Notes: generated from the letters alone by a model not told the origin. Counted from the stretch's first letter, positions 16,567 to 26,434 are shown. The stretch is DNA of 64,000 nucleotides from Kangiella profundi (GCF_002838765.1 NZ_CP025120.1:868001-932000); one strand, 5' to 3'. A program made the numbers and translations.

Positions 16567-17352
16567 ATGGCGCAGGTTCAGAGAAGAAGCAGGCTCAGTA
16601 TATGGAAAGATGTAATCTTTGCTTTGTTTATAAGAGACCTGCAAAGTCGGTTTAATGACAAATTCGGAATTAGTTGGGCGATAATTCAGCCAGTAACATT
16701 TATATTTATTTTAGCTTTCATTAGAGGGCTGATGAATGGCGGTGAAACGCATACTATGCCGACATTTGTTTTTATGATGTATGGGATTGTGTCTTTACAG
16801 TTTTTTATAACAACTCTGAGCGCTTCTTCAAAAGCTCTAAAAAAAGATAAGCCTCTTTTTGCATTCAGACAAGTTGTTCCCATTAGTTCATTTATAGCTA
16901 CTGCATTATTTGAGTACATAGTTAAGCTCGTGGTTATTATAGTATTGGTTATTATCATGTGGTTTTTGGGAATTGAACTTGTTTTAAAAGATCCCTTAAT
17001 GGTAATTATCAACTTTACATTATTGTGGCTATTAGCACTAAGTATTGGGATTATATTTGCGATCTCGACTTCATTTTTTCCCGAGGTCGATAAGTTCAGA
17101 GAAATGGCCCAAAGGCCAATGCTTTTTATATCAGCTGTATTTTTTAGTCTACAGGATGTACCACAAGAATATTGGGTATATTTAGACTGGAATCCACTAT
17201 TACATGCTATAGAACTTTCAAGGCAAGCCGCATATCCGAGCTTCGGAGCTGTAGGCGTTAGTCAATCTTATTTGTACGAATGTACTATAGTGATATTTTT
17301 TCTTTCACTGATTATTTACAAACGTTATTGGAAACAAGCAATAAGCGTATGA
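16567..17352 (+). CDS. kpsM: Capsule ABC transporter permease (KpsM-like)
   Basis: 261 residues with about six membrane segments, typical of ABC-2 polysaccharide permeases. The N-terminal cytoplasmic part has LFIRDLQSRFNDKFGISWAI, matching the conserved start of KpsM/CtrC/BexB proteins, and FFSLQDVPQEYW resembles the conserved late loop. With KpsT it moves finished capsule polysaccharide across the inner membrane. Its stop overlaps the kpsT start (ATGA). Confidence 0.9.
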   Translation: MAQVQRRSRLSIWKDVIFALFIRDLQSRFNDKFGISWAIIQPVTFIFILAFIRGLMNGGETHTMPTFVFMMYGIVSLQFFITTLSASSKALKKDKPLFAFRQVVPISSFIATALFEYIVKLVVIIVLVIIMWFLGIELVLKDPLMVIINFTLLWLLALSIGIIFAISTSFFPEVDKFREMAQRPMLFISAVFFSLQDVPQEYWVYLDWNPLLHAIELSRQAAYPSFGAVGVSQSYLYECTIVIFFLSLIIYKRYWKQAISV

Positions 17353-17999
17353 TTCAGCTTAATAACGTTACCAAATATTACCCGTCCTCTTTAGGAAATC
17401 AATATATTCTAAAGAATATATCATTCTCGTTTCCAGAAAATAGGAACTTAGCCATTTTAGGCGCAAATGGGGCTGGTAAGTCTACTCTTTTTAGAATGCT
17501 GGCGGGTAGCGAATATCCAAATAGCGGTACTATAACATCTTCTGGCTCTATATCTTGGCCCGTTGCATTAGCAACTGGTATTCATCCGCAAATGACTGGT
17601 AGAGAAAACACGCGTTTTATTGGCAGAGTAAACGGAGTGCTAGATTTAGAAGAGTATGAAAACAAAGTACAAAAGTTTACAGAGCTAAAGCATAAGTACG
17701 ATCTTCCCGTTAGATCCTACTCCAGTGGTATGAGAGCGCGATTAGCTTTTGCATGTTGTATAGCTATAGACTTTGATATTTATTTGATAGATGAGGCAAC
17801 ATCAGTAGGAGATCAAAGGTTCAAAAAGAGAGCAAAGCAATGGCTAATTGAAAAGAGCTATACATCTAATATTATTATGGTAAGTCATGATATTAAGGAA
17901 GTTCGTCAGTTTTGTGATAGTGCAGTAACTATCGAGGCTGGGCAACTAAAGTTTTACGAAGACTTAGAAGAAGCAATTTCAATATACAGGAAACTGTGA
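17349..17999 (+). CDS. kpsT: Capsule ABC transporter ATPase (KpsT-like)
   Basis: 216 residues from ATG 17349, which overlaps the kpsM stop. A longer upstream frame exists but runs inside kpsM. Walker A LGANGAGKST, the signature YSSGMRARLAFA and Walker B IYLIDEATSVGD are all present. The form without a long C-terminal carbohydrate-binding domain matches KpsT rather than the O-antigen Wzt type. It supplies energy for capsule export. Confidence 0.93.
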   Translation: MIQLNNVTKYYPSSLGNQYILKNISFSFPENRNLAILGANGAGKSTLFRMLAGSEYPNSGTITSSGSISWPVALATGIHPQMTGRENTRFIGRVNGVLDLEEYENKVQKFTELKHKYDLPVRSYSSGMRARLAFACCIAIDFDIYLIDEATSVGDQRFKKRAKQWLIEKSYTSNIIMVSHDIKEVRQFCDSAVTIEAGQLKFYEDLEEAISIYRKL

Positions 18000-19471
18000 T
18001 GAACAAGACACCTCAGCAAATAGAAAATGACTTTCTTGAATTAAAAGCAACAATGAGTGAGGAGCAGTGGTCTGATCCTGAGTATATATTTAGTTGCGCA
18101 AAAAAATTTGAAACAACTTATCCAGAGCTGTCATTAAGGATAATGCGTAGAGTCAGAAGGCTCAACAATCAGTTAACAAAAAAGTTACAAAAAGAAATTG
18201 CAAGAAAAGAAGATGATATACCAAATAATAAAAATGAAGAATATGATAAAGCAGATATCAAAGATAGCATAAATCAAAAAGGTACGGCTCCGTTAAGACA
18301 CGAGGAGACAATAAAAAAGCAGAATAAAAGTAGTGATACTGAAGCAATACTTAATAAAAGTTGGTTAGAGACAATCGTTACTTCTCAAGTTTACAAAAAA
18401 CCATTATTTCTGTTTGTGATTTTACCATGGTTACTATTTTTTATTTATCAAACACTAGTAGCCTCTCCGAGGTATGTAAGTCAGTCCCAACTAATTGTTG
18501 AACAACCCGATCGTATGGCAACAATGGATACAGGCATGGCATTACTTTCTGGATTAGGCGTAAAGCCAACAGGTACAGATGCGGAATTGGTTAAGGCTTT
18601 TATTCATTCAGGTGATTTAATTGACTATCTTGATGAAAAAATAAATTTAAAAAAACATTATACTGATTCAGGGGCAGATATATTTTCGAGACTTAGCAAA
18701 CATAGTTCTAGAGAAGCATTCTATGCGTATTATAAGAATCACGTTGAAGTTACAGTAGACCAGAAGTCTCAAGTCATTAATATTACAACTCAAGCATTCA
18801 CGCCAGAATTTTCTAAATTGTTAAACGAGTCAATAGTAGAAAGAGCAGAGTGGTACATCAATCAGATAAGTAACAAATTGGCTGAGGAACAGCTCAATTT
18901 TATCGAAAACGAGCACCAATTGGTCGAAGAGCGAATAAAAGATACTAAGAAACGACTATTAGAGTTCCAGAATAAGTATGGATTATTAGATCCTGAAGCC
19001 GAAGGAATGGCAATACAAAAAATAGCCTACTCAATTGAAAGCTTGCTAGCGCAGAAGCAGGCGGAGCTTAAGACATTAACAGGTGTTATGAATGAAACGG
19101 CTCCACAAGTTACCTCAATTAAGAATGAAATAAAAGCTTTGGAAGAACAGCTGCGCTCCGAAAGAGACAGGCTGTCTGATACAAACAGTGGAGAATCTGT
19201 AAGTGAAATCATGTCCAAATTTGTGGATTTCAAGGTGGATATGGAATTGGCGTTACAAGCTTACTCGTCTTCACAGATATCACTTGAAAAATCAAGAGTT
19301 GAGGCATATAGGCAAATAAAATATCTAGTGATTGTACAAACACCCACACTTGCTGAAGATAATGCTTATCCAAATGTTAGTTATAACATTGCTTTATTTG
19401 CGGTTGTGCTGTTAATGCTATTTGGTATTGGAAAAATTATATACTCCACTATTCATGAAATAAGTAAGTGA
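17999..19471 (+). CDS. kpsE: KpsE-like capsule export inner-membrane protein, extended N-terminus
   Basis: 490 residues. A membrane segment near residues 135-155 (LFVILPWLLFFIYQTLVA) and another near the C-terminus (IALFAVVLLMLFGIGKII) flank a periplasmic coiled-coil domain (~300-410), as in KpsE/CtrB/BexC. SPRYVSQSQLIVEQPD is typical of the family. About 130 cytoplasmic residues before the first membrane segment are extra compared with KpsE (~380) and are rich in charge. ATG 17999 overlaps the kpsT stop (TGATG). Confidence 0.87.
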   Translation: MNKTPQQIENDFLELKATMSEEQWSDPEYIFSCAKKFETTYPELSLRIMRRVRRLNNQLTKKLQKEIARKEDDIPNNKNEEYDKADIKDSINQKGTAPLRHEETIKKQNKSSDTEAILNKSWLETIVTSQVYKKPLFLFVILPWLLFFIYQTLVASPRYVSQSQLIVEQPDRMATMDTGMALLSGLGVKPTGTDAELVKAFIHSGDLIDYLDEKINLKKHYTDSGADIFSRLSKHSSREAFYAYYKNHVEVTVDQKSQVINITTQAFTPEFSKLLNESIVERAEWYINQISNKLAEEQLNFIENEHQLVEERIKDTKKRLLEFQNKYGLLDPEAEGMAIQKIAYSIESLLAQKQAELKTLTGVMNETAPQVTSIKNEIKALEEQLRSERDRLSDTNSGESVSEIMSKFVDFKVDMELALQAYSSSQISLEKSRVEAYRQIKYLVIVQTPTLAEDNAYPNVSYNIALFAVVLLMLFGIGKIIYSTIHEISK

Positions 19472-19502
19472 TATTAATCTGAAAATAATAAATTGAGTTA
19501 AT

Positions 19503-20624
19503 ATGAATAAGAAAGTTTTAGTAGTTTTTGGGACTAGACCTGAAGCAATAAAAATGGCTCCACTGGTTAAGTTACTTGAAAGTTCAACACGGTTTAAATC
19601 AAAAGTATGTGTAACAGCTCAGCATAGAGAAATGCTGGATCAGGTTCTTGAGCTATTTGAAATTAATCCAGATTACGATTTGGACCTTATGAAACCAGGA
19701 CAAGATCTAACAGGCGTAACGTGTGGAATACTTTCTGGTTTGCAGAATATCCTCGAGGATTTTAAACCTGATTATGTGTTAGTTCACGGGGACACGGCAA
19801 CAACACTGTCGGCATCTTTAGCAGCATATTATCAACAAATTAAAGTTGGACATGTTGAGGCTGGCTTGAGGACTGGGAACATCTACTCACCCTGGCCTGA
19901 GGAAGGTAATCGCAAGCTAACTGGCGCTATTGCGGACCTTCATTTTGCACCAACAAAAACATCTAAAGAAAACCTTCTTAAAGAAGGTGTAGACAGTTCT
20001 AAGATTCACGAGACAGGTAATACTGTGATTGATGCGCTTATACAGGTTATCAATAAGCTTGAAAATGACTTAGAACTTTCAAGTAAGTTAGAGCGCCAGT
20101 TTAATTCGTTACAATTAGATCAAAAAATGGTATTGATCACAGGTCATCGACGCGAAAGTTTTGGTGATGGTTTTGAAAGGATCTGTACAGCAATTTCTAA
20201 AGCTGCACAAAATTTCCCCTCTGTTCAGTTTGTTTACCCTGTACATTTGAACCCCAATGTCAGAGAACCAGTCAATAGGCTGCTTAGTGGATTGACTAAC
20301 GTACATTTGATAGAGCCATTAGACTATCTTCCGTTTGTTTATTTAATGAACAAGTCCCATCTCATTCTGACAGACTCCGGCGGAATTCAAGAAGAGGCTC
20401 CTTCCTTAGGTAAGCCAGTTCTTGTCATGAGGGAAACCACCGAAAGACCGGAAGCTGTATCGGCCGGTACAGTAAAGCTTGTAGGAACTGATGTAGATAC
20501 TATTGTTTCTGAGCTAAGTAACTTGCTAGTCGATGAAACTGCATATCAAAAAATGAGCTTTGCGCATAACCCCTATGGTGATGGTAAAGCATGTCAAAGA
20601 ATATTAGACGCATTATTGAAGTAA
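19503..20624 (+). CDS. wecB: UDP-N-acetylglucosamine 2-epimerase (non-hydrolysing)
   Basis: 373 residues converting UDP-GlcNAc to UDP-ManNAc. Characteristic stretches are [15 protein letters not shown] at the start, [18 protein letters not shown] in the middle, [10 protein letters not shown], and [19 protein letters not shown] near the end. It is followed 12 bases later by the dehydrogenase that makes UDP-ManNAcA, so the pair supplies an acidic amino sugar to the polysaccharide. Confidence 0.95.
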   Translation: MNKKVLVVFGTRPEAIKMAPLVKLLESSTRFKSKVCVTAQHREMLDQVLELFEINPDYDLDLMKPGQDLTGVTCGILSGLQNILEDFKPDYVLVHGDTATTLSASLAAYYQQIKVGHVEAGLRTGNIYSPWPEEGNRKLTGAIADLHFAPTKTSKENLLKEGVDSSKIHETGNTVIDALIQVINKLENDLELSSKLERQFNSLQLDQKMVLITGHRRESFGDGFERICTAISKAAQNFPSVQFVYPVHLNPNVREPVNRLLSGLTNVHLIEPLDYLPFVYLMNKSHLILTDSGGIQEEAPSLGKPVLVMRETTERPEAVSAGTVKLVGTDVDTIVSELSNLLVDETAYQKMSFAHNPYGDGKACQRILDALLK

Positions 20625-20636
20625 ATAGGTAATTAA

Positions 20637-21896
20637 ATGTCATTTAAAACTGTATCAGTCATTGGCTTGGGCTATATAGGCCTTCCAACCGCAGCTATGT
20701 TTGCTTCCAGAAAAGTAAATGTTATAGGAGTTGATGTTAGTCAGCATGTTGTTGACACCATCAATGATGGCAAGATCCATATTGTTGAACCAGAGCTAGA
20801 CATGATCGTACACGCCACAGTTTCAGAGGGATATTTAAAGGCAACTACAACACCACAGAATGCAGATGCATATCTTATTGCAGTGCCTACCCCCTTTAAA
20901 GGTGATCATGAGCCAGACCTTTCATATATAGAAGCCGCAAGTAAAGCAATAGCACCAGTTCTTAAAAATGGAGACTTGGTTATTTTAGAGTCAACATCGC
21001 CTGTTGGTGCGACTGAGCAGATGGCTGAGTGGTTGGCAGAAGCAAGAACTGACTTAACCTTTCCACAACAAAATGGGGAATTTGCAGATATTAATATTGC
21101 TCATTGTCCTGAACGTGTTTTACCTGGGCATGTCGTTAGAGAGTTGGTTGAGAATGATAGAGTAATTGGCGGCATGACACCAAAGTGCTCAGAAAGAGCC
21201 TGTCAGCTTTACAAGATATTTGTAGAGGGCGAGTGTATTATCACCAATGCTAGAACCGCTGAAATGGCCAAGCTCACTGAGAATAGCTTTAGAGATGTGA
21301 ACATTGCTTTCGCCAATGAACTATCAATTATAAGCGAAAAGCTTGATATAAACGTTTGGGAGCTTATCGAACTCGCCAATCGTCACCCCCGTGTAAATAT
21401 TTTGCAACCTGGGGCTGGTGTTGGTGGGCATTGTATAGCTGTAGATCCGTGGTTTATTGTCAATAAAACACCTGAAGAAGCAAGGCTTATACATACTGCT
21501 AGACAGGTGAATGATTACAAGCCTGCTTGGGTGGTAGAGAGAGTAAACAGAGCAGTTGAATTGATTTGTGGTGAACAAAATAAATCTATAAAGGAGATCA
21601 AGATTGCTTGTTATGGACTAGCGTTTAAACCTGATATTGACGATTTGCGTGAAAGTCCTGCCTTACAAATTGTAAAATGTTTGTCCGCATTGTATCCAGA
21701 TAACTTGGTGATTTCTGAGCCAAATATTGAAAAGCTGCCAGAGGACCTTTGCCAACATATCAAAAGTGAATATGATGGAAATGAAATTGCAGCTGATATC
21801 CATGTATTTTTAGTTGCTCACAAACAATATAAGGCATTCAGTAGGAAAAGTTTTAAGTTAAACACACAAATAGTTGATGTTGTCGGGTTGTTTTAA
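20637..21896 (+). CDS. wecC: UDP-N-acetyl-D-mannosamine dehydrogenase
   Basis: 419 residues of the UDP-sugar 6-dehydrogenase family. It has an N-terminal NAD-binding GLGYIGLPTAAMFA, the central AEMAKLTENSFRDVNIAFANE and the catalytic cysteine block GAGVGGHCIAVDPWF. These follow WecC (UDP-ManNAc dehydrogenase) more closely than UDP-glucose dehydrogenase, as does its position after wecB. The product is UDP-ManNAcA, a uronic acid donor. The stop overlaps the next start by one base (TAATG). Confidence 0.93.
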   Translation: MSFKTVSVIGLGYIGLPTAAMFASRKVNVIGVDVSQHVVDTINDGKIHIVEPELDMIVHATVSEGYLKATTTPQNADAYLIAVPTPFKGDHEPDLSYIEAASKAIAPVLKNGDLVILESTSPVGATEQMAEWLAEARTDLTFPQQNGEFADINIAHCPERVLPGHVVRELVENDRVIGGMTPKCSERACQLYKIFVEGECIITNARTAEMAKLTENSFRDVNIAFANELSIISEKLDINVWELIELANRHPRVNILQPGAGVGGHCIAVDPWFIVNKTPEEARLIHTARQVNDYKPAWVVERVNRAVELICGEQNKSIKEIKIACYGLAFKPDIDDLRESPALQIVKCLSALYPDNLVISEPNIEKLPEDLCQHIKSEYDGNEIAADIHVFLVAHKQYKAFSRKSFKLNTQIVDVVGLF

Positions 21897-24682
21897 TGAA
21901 AATCAAAAGAACAATAAAAATAATTTCAAAGAAAATAATAAAGTCCTTTAAAAGGGTATTAATTTTTTTTCTTCCTAGGAAAATAATTGATTATCTAAAG
22001 CGTGTAGAAAAAGTAATTATTCTCGCTTTAAAGAAATTTTTATATTTAACTGCAAACTCATTTCGAAATTTAACCTGGAAAAAAAACTCAATACTATTTA
22101 ATGGAGATGAATACACTTCTTACCCATTTACGATATCAAACAAAAAATCTAAGCAGTTTATTTTTAACAATTTGTTGCCTGGAGATTATGAGCTTACAGT
22201 CTCACATAATGATAAATATCTACACTCTAAAAGAAATTCATTTTATGTATCGTTAGATTTTACAACAAATGGTTATAGCGCTTCTAAGTTTTTAAAGCAA
22301 AACCTTTCTAAAAGAGAGAGTAGAACCAACCTTCCTTTTGACTATCTTGGACATGGTAGGTTTATTGATGGTATTTATAAACAGACAGTGCTACTAAAAT
22401 TACAAGAAGATATAAAACACCTAAAAGTAAACTTTAGATCACAGTTTGATAGGTCAATAAACATCAATGAAGTAATATTGCGAGATGTATCTCCTTTATC
22501 CATTGATGAGAAAATTAAAGAAAAATTAAAACACCTACCGAGTTCTGTTTTAGTCTATGGCGATATAAACATTAATACAATTGATGGTTCTTCCATTTGG
22601 CTAACTTCATTAGTCAATATATTGTCAAAATTTACTCATGTCATTCTGCTATCTAAAGATAACATCCGAACTGAAAGTAATGTTTTAAAAAATATTAATT
22701 TAAAAAATGTTACTACATTATTCCCTAGTGACTTTCGTCATTATCGCCCCTTTAGTATTGAAAAAGCTGTAGAAGCATTAAGAATGCTAGATAATGAAAC
22801 GCCTGTGATAACTGGGTTAGTTACGAGAGGTGTTGAGCTCGCTCTTGAGGTACAGAAAGACAAATACTTCTGTAGTAGGCGATATGTTTATGTTACAGAC
22901 TTTTACTTGCCAAATCCTGAAGGTATCATTCTTAAACAGGCTTCTAATACTTTGGAAGAGCTTTTATTTAATACAGATTATCTTTTATATCAAACAAAAG
23001 AAATAGAGCGGGAACTTAAGAAATTTGTAATCAACAATAAAAGCATAGAAACAATATACTTGCCACCGACAGTTGATCTACCAAATAGCTCAAAAAAATC
23101 TTCCATAGAAATTGATTCTGTTAATAATGATGTCATTACTATTGGCTATGCAGGTAAAATCCAGCCAAATTGGGGGGTTCTTGAATTAATTGAGGAAGTT
23201 AGAGGGTTAATTTCAAAAGGAATTAATATAGAGTTACATATTGCTTCAGGAAAAATAAGCAATGGTGATGGCTCTTATCCCGGCTTCAAGCAAATTGTAT
23301 CATCGATGATAAAGAAAGAAGCATTTATAAAATTCTATAACTCTCTTAGTAGAAATGCAGCTCAAGACTTGATTTCAAAGATGGATTATGTGTGGTGCTA
23401 TAGACCTGCAAGTTTCGAAAATTCTACATTAGAGGTCTCGACGAAATTGATTGAAGCTGTAGCAGCGGGACATAAAGCAATATGTTATCCATCTGATATT
23501 AATAAGCAGTTACTCGGTGAGGAATATCCTTTCTTCATTCAAGACTGTAGCAAACTTGGACAGTTATTAAGTTTTAACACAGAGTATTCTGGTGATATTC
23601 TAATGAATAAAATTCTTCAAGAGTATTCGTTTGACAGTGTTGCAAACTCTATTAAAGGCAGTTTTACAGTTCATCCTCAATATGAACAAAAAGTTTTGTT
23701 TGCAGGTAATGACCTGAAATTTATCTCGCCATTTATATCTAATCTAAAAAAACATGGTGTTAAAACACTTATAGACTCTTGGGATTGGGGGAGCCATTCA
23801 GATCTAGGTTCTGTACAAAAGAAAATGGATTGGGCAGATATCATTTTTTGTGAATGGGGTTTAGCAAATGCTGTATGGTACAGTAATAATAATCATAGCC
23901 AAAAGCCATTATATGTCAGAATCCATGCCCAGGAAGTAAGGGAAAAAGCAAGAAAGTTTGCTAAAAATATAAATTTTAACAATGTAACTAAGTTTATTTT
24001 CGTTTCTGAGACTATAAGAGATAAAGCTATAGAGCTTTATAACTGGCCAATTAATAAGACTTGTATTATCCCTAACTTTATAGAGCCCGCACCTTTCGAT
24101 AATAAATCGTTTGATGATGAAATAAAACTAGGGATGGTTGGTATTGTTCCAAAAACAAAAAGACTTGATAGAGCAATTGATTTACTTGAACAATTACTAA
24201 ATCAAGGGCTACAGGCATCATTACACATTAAAGGACACAGACCAGAAAACCTTGAGTTTATGCATGCCCCAGGTAGAGCAAATGAACTAGAATATTATTA
24301 CGCCTTATATGATCGAATCGAAAACAATCCTATTTTGAAAGATAATATTCACTATTATGGTTGGGGTAATGATGTTCCATTATGGTATAGAAATATTAAT
24401 GTTATCCTTTCTCCAAGCGATAACGAATCATTTCATTATGCTTTAGCTGACGGAGTTGTAGCAGGAGCGCTTCCCTTTGTTTGGGCTTGGGAGGGGGTTG
24501 AAAAAATTTACCCTTCTGATTGGGTGACATCTGGAGAAGTGGATGACCTTATCAATAGATTTAATAATCATAATCGACAAAAGTGTATTAATAACCGAAA
24601 TGAACTATTAGCAAGGTATGGAAAAGAAAAAATATTTAGCGAACTTGAAAGTATACTCTTTGGGAAGCCAAGTTCAGTTTAA
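21896..24682 (+). CDS. Large two-domain glycosyltransferase
   Basis: 928 residues, very AT-rich. The N-terminal ~60 residues are lysine-rich with a hydrophobic patch (LIFFLPRKIIDYL), suggesting membrane association. Two GT-B type halves can be seen. In the first (~200-595), TIGYAGKIQPNWGVLELIEE and SFENSTLEVSTKLIEAVAAG resemble GT4 nucleotide-sugar binding. In the second (~600-925), VSETIRDKAIELYNWP, GMVGIVPKTKRLDRAIDLL and SPSDNESFHYALADGV do the same. A double transferase next to a capsule exporter could build the repeat unit or polymer backbone. The sugars are unknown. Confidence 0.75.
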   Translation: MKIKRTIKIISKKIIKSFKRVLIFFLPRKIIDYLKRVEKVIILALKKFLYLTANSFRNLTWKKNSILFNGDEYTSYPFTISNKKSKQFIFNNLLPGDYELTVSHNDKYLHSKRNSFYVSLDFTTNGYSASKFLKQNLSKRESRTNLPFDYLGHGRFIDGIYKQTVLLKLQEDIKHLKVNFRSQFDRSININEVILRDVSPLSIDEKIKEKLKHLPSSVLVYGDININTIDGSSIWLTSLVNILSKFTHVILLSKDNIRTESNVLKNINLKNVTTLFPSDFRHYRPFSIEKAVEALRMLDNETPVITGLVTRGVELALEVQKDKYFCSRRYVYVTDFYLPNPEGIILKQASNTLEELLFNTDYLLYQTKEIERELKKFVINNKSIETIYLPPTVDLPNSSKKSSIEIDSVNNDVITIGYAGKIQPNWGVLELIEEVRGLISKGINIELHIASGKISNGDGSYPGFKQIVSSMIKKEAFIKFYNSLSRNAAQDLISKMDYVWCYRPASFENSTLEVSTKLIEAVAAGHKAICYPSDINKQLLGEEYPFFIQDCSKLGQLLSFNTEYSGDILMNKILQEYSFDSVANSIKGSFTVHPQYEQKVLFAGNDLKFISPFISNLKKHGVKTLIDSWDWGSHSDLGSVQKKMDWADIIFCEWGLANAVWYSNNNHSQKPLYVRIHAQEVREKARKFAKNINFNNVTKFIFVSETIRDKAIELYNWPINKTCIIPNFIEPAPFDNKSFDDEIKLGMVGIVPKTKRLDRAIDLLEQLLNQGLQASLHIKGHRPENLEFMHAPGRANELEYYYALYDRIENNPILKDNIHYYGWGNDVPLWYRNINVILSPSDNESFHYALADGVVAGALPFVWAWEGVEKIYPSDWVTSGEVDDLINRFNNHNRQKCINNRNELLARYGKEKIFSELESILFGKPSSV

Positions 24683-24717
24683 TTATTAATTACTATCTAA
24701 AATTTGGAAAGTTAGAC

Positions 24718-25458
24718 ATGTCTACTATTATAAAAGAAATAGCACAGCTTAAACCTGTTAGAGATTTCTATGATCATTTTTATATTTCGTTAAAGAACCG
24801 ATATGCTTTTCATACAGTAGGTAAGGCTGCTAATTCAACTGTAAAGCATTTACTATATCAATTAGATTTACAGAACGTTCCAGTGAAAATGCCTTCTGTA
24901 CATGACAGAGCATCATCACCATTGCTATCTCCATATCAATTATCTAGTAAGGATTATGATTGGGTTTTTACTTCAGACGATTTCTTTAAATTCACATTTG
25001 TTAGAAACCCATATTCTAGACTGCTATCGTGTTATTTGGATAGAATCTTGTGTCTAAACAGTCGTCCATACTTCGAGTTACTTAGGGTTCTAGGAAAAGA
25101 AAAAGGTTATAAGCCTTCATTTGATGAGTTTATTAATGCGATCTGTTCTCAAACTACTTTTCAACAAAATAATCATTGGCGTGTTCAGTATGATGATACA
25201 CTAATGTCTAAGGTTAATTATGACTTTATTGGAAAACAAGAAAACTTTGCGTCAGACTTTTCTTATGTTTATAAGCGTATTACCGGTATGGATATTGAAA
25301 TTGAATTATTAAAAACTAATGCCTCACCCGCAAAAACATCTTCCGAAAAGCGCCTGTCAACATACTGGAATAAATCATTAGTTCAAAAAGTTCAACTAAA
25401 ATATGAAAATGACTTTAATCATTTTGACTATCCATCTGAGTTAGATATCAATGAGTAA
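24718..25458 (+). CDS. PAPS-dependent carbohydrate sulfotransferase
   Basis: 246 residues. The 5'-phosphosulfate loop is visible as HTVGKAANSTVKHL (K36, S40), and the 3'-phosphate motif as FTFVRNPYSRLLSCYLDRI (R96, S100), in the order and spacing of the carbohydrate sulfotransferase families. No signal peptide or membrane anchor is seen, so it would act in the cytoplasm on the growing polysaccharide. The PAPS-producing genes cysD, cysN and cysC and the PAP phosphatase cysQ are in the same island. Confidence 0.85.
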   Translation: MSTIIKEIAQLKPVRDFYDHFYISLKNRYAFHTVGKAANSTVKHLLYQLDLQNVPVKMPSVHDRASSPLLSPYQLSSKDYDWVFTSDDFFKFTFVRNPYSRLLSCYLDRILCLNSRPYFELLRVLGKEKGYKPSFDEFINAICSQTTFQQNNHWRVQYDDTLMSKVNYDFIGKQENFASDFSYVYKRITGMDIEIELLKTNASPAKTSSEKRLSTYWNKSLVQKVQLKYENDFNHFDYPSELDINE

Positions 25459-26326
25459 TGTAAATAAAAATATTAAACGGGCTATAAGACTCAAAGAGTT
25501 TGGTTCAAATGTTTTCCGAGAAATGATTCCTGAGGATGCTTATTTAGCTAAGACCAACGGAACAATAAAAAAAGAAAAATTCATATTAAATACAAATTCC
25601 AATGGCTTTATAGTCGATCCTGATATACCAGTATTCGACTCCACGCCTGTTTATGTATTTGGGGATAGTTTTGTCGAGTCAGTGTATGTTCAGCAGGGAA
25701 AGAGGTTTTGCGATATTCTTTCAAAAAGCAAATCCTTCAGAAAGCAAACGAACTTTTATAATGCTGGTTATTCTGGCGCAACCTCTCTTCATGTTTTAAA
25801 CTCCTTAATTGCAAGGCTTCCAGCAAACAAATCTGCATCCGTTTTACATATACTACCCTCTAACGATGTTTTGTCATTATTTAATTCAGAAGGATTTTGG
25901 AATTTTGCAGATAAAAGATATTCCCCGATTCAACCGATACCAAGAAGGATGCCTGTAAATCCCGGTGACTTTAAAGAGAATTTAGTTCAACTTAGTCGAG
26001 TATTAGAATCAATTATAAAGGTTGCCACTAGTTTTAAGTTTAAAGTTTTTTTCGCAACCACACCATATATTCAAACAGATTACCATTCACTAGCTTGGTA
26101 TAAGAGTAGAAACTATTCTACTATTTCTTACGAATTAATCATTGAGTGCAGACAAGCTGCCAACCACGTTATGAGAGAAGTTGCTAAAAAGCACAGGGTT
26201 ATTTTATTGGATCTTGAAGATGAAATGTTAGATAACTCTATGTTTTATGACGATGTTCATCTAAATGAAAAAGGCAGTCTAGCAGTTGCTAAATTAATTG
26301 AGGAGGGAGTTGCTAAGTATATTTAG
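25451..26326 (+). CDS. SGNH/GDSL-family hydrolase or O-acyl-modifying enzyme
   Basis: 291 residues with the block I serine motif VYVFGDSFVES (S73), a GxS/N-type region (YNAGYSGATS), a possible block III asparagine (PSNDVLS) and the late DxxH pair in YDDVHLNEKG (D267, H270). Such proteins are esterases or acyl transferases. In a capsule locus it could add or remove an acyl group. No signal peptide is seen. Its ATG overlaps the end of the sulfotransferase by 8 bases. Confidence 0.75.
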   Translation: MSNVNKNIKRAIRLKEFGSNVFREMIPEDAYLAKTNGTIKKEKFILNTNSNGFIVDPDIPVFDSTPVYVFGDSFVESVYVQQGKRFCDILSKSKSFRKQTNFYNAGYSGATSLHVLNSLIARLPANKSASVLHILPSNDVLSLFNSEGFWNFADKRYSPIQPIPRRMPVNPGDFKENLVQLSRVLESIIKVATSFKFKVFFATTPYIQTDYHSLAWYKSRNYSTISYELIIECRQAANHVMREVAKKHRVILLDLEDEMLDNSMFYDDVHLNEKGSLAVAKLIEEGVAKYI

Positions 26327-26330
26327 TCTT

Positions 26331-26369
26331 ACTCCTACTCCTACTCCTACTCCTACTCCTACTCCTACT
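26331..26369 (+). repeat. Tandem hexanucleotide repeat (ACTCCT, about 6.5 copies)
   Basis: Six perfect ACTCCT units plus a partial one begin 5 bases after the SGNH gene's stop, between it and the next glycosyltransferase gene. The tract is pyrimidine-only apart from one A per unit. It lies in the untranslated gap, so copy changes would alter spacing, not reading frame. Confidence 0.97.
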
Positions 26370-26434
26370 TAATCAATTATGCTCCTTATATTATTATCTT
26401 AATTGATACACTCAAGTTTTCTTGTGAGGTATAT

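Noticed and set aside
17280..17348. Upstream extension of the KpsT frame
   Set aside because: It lies inside kpsM and lacks a ribosome site. ATG 17349, overlapping the kpsM stop, gives the normal KpsT N-terminus.
26331..26369. Could the hexamer tract be a CRISPR array
   Set aside because: The units are 6 bases with no spacers, so this is a simple tandem repeat. No CRISPR array or cas gene was seen in the window.
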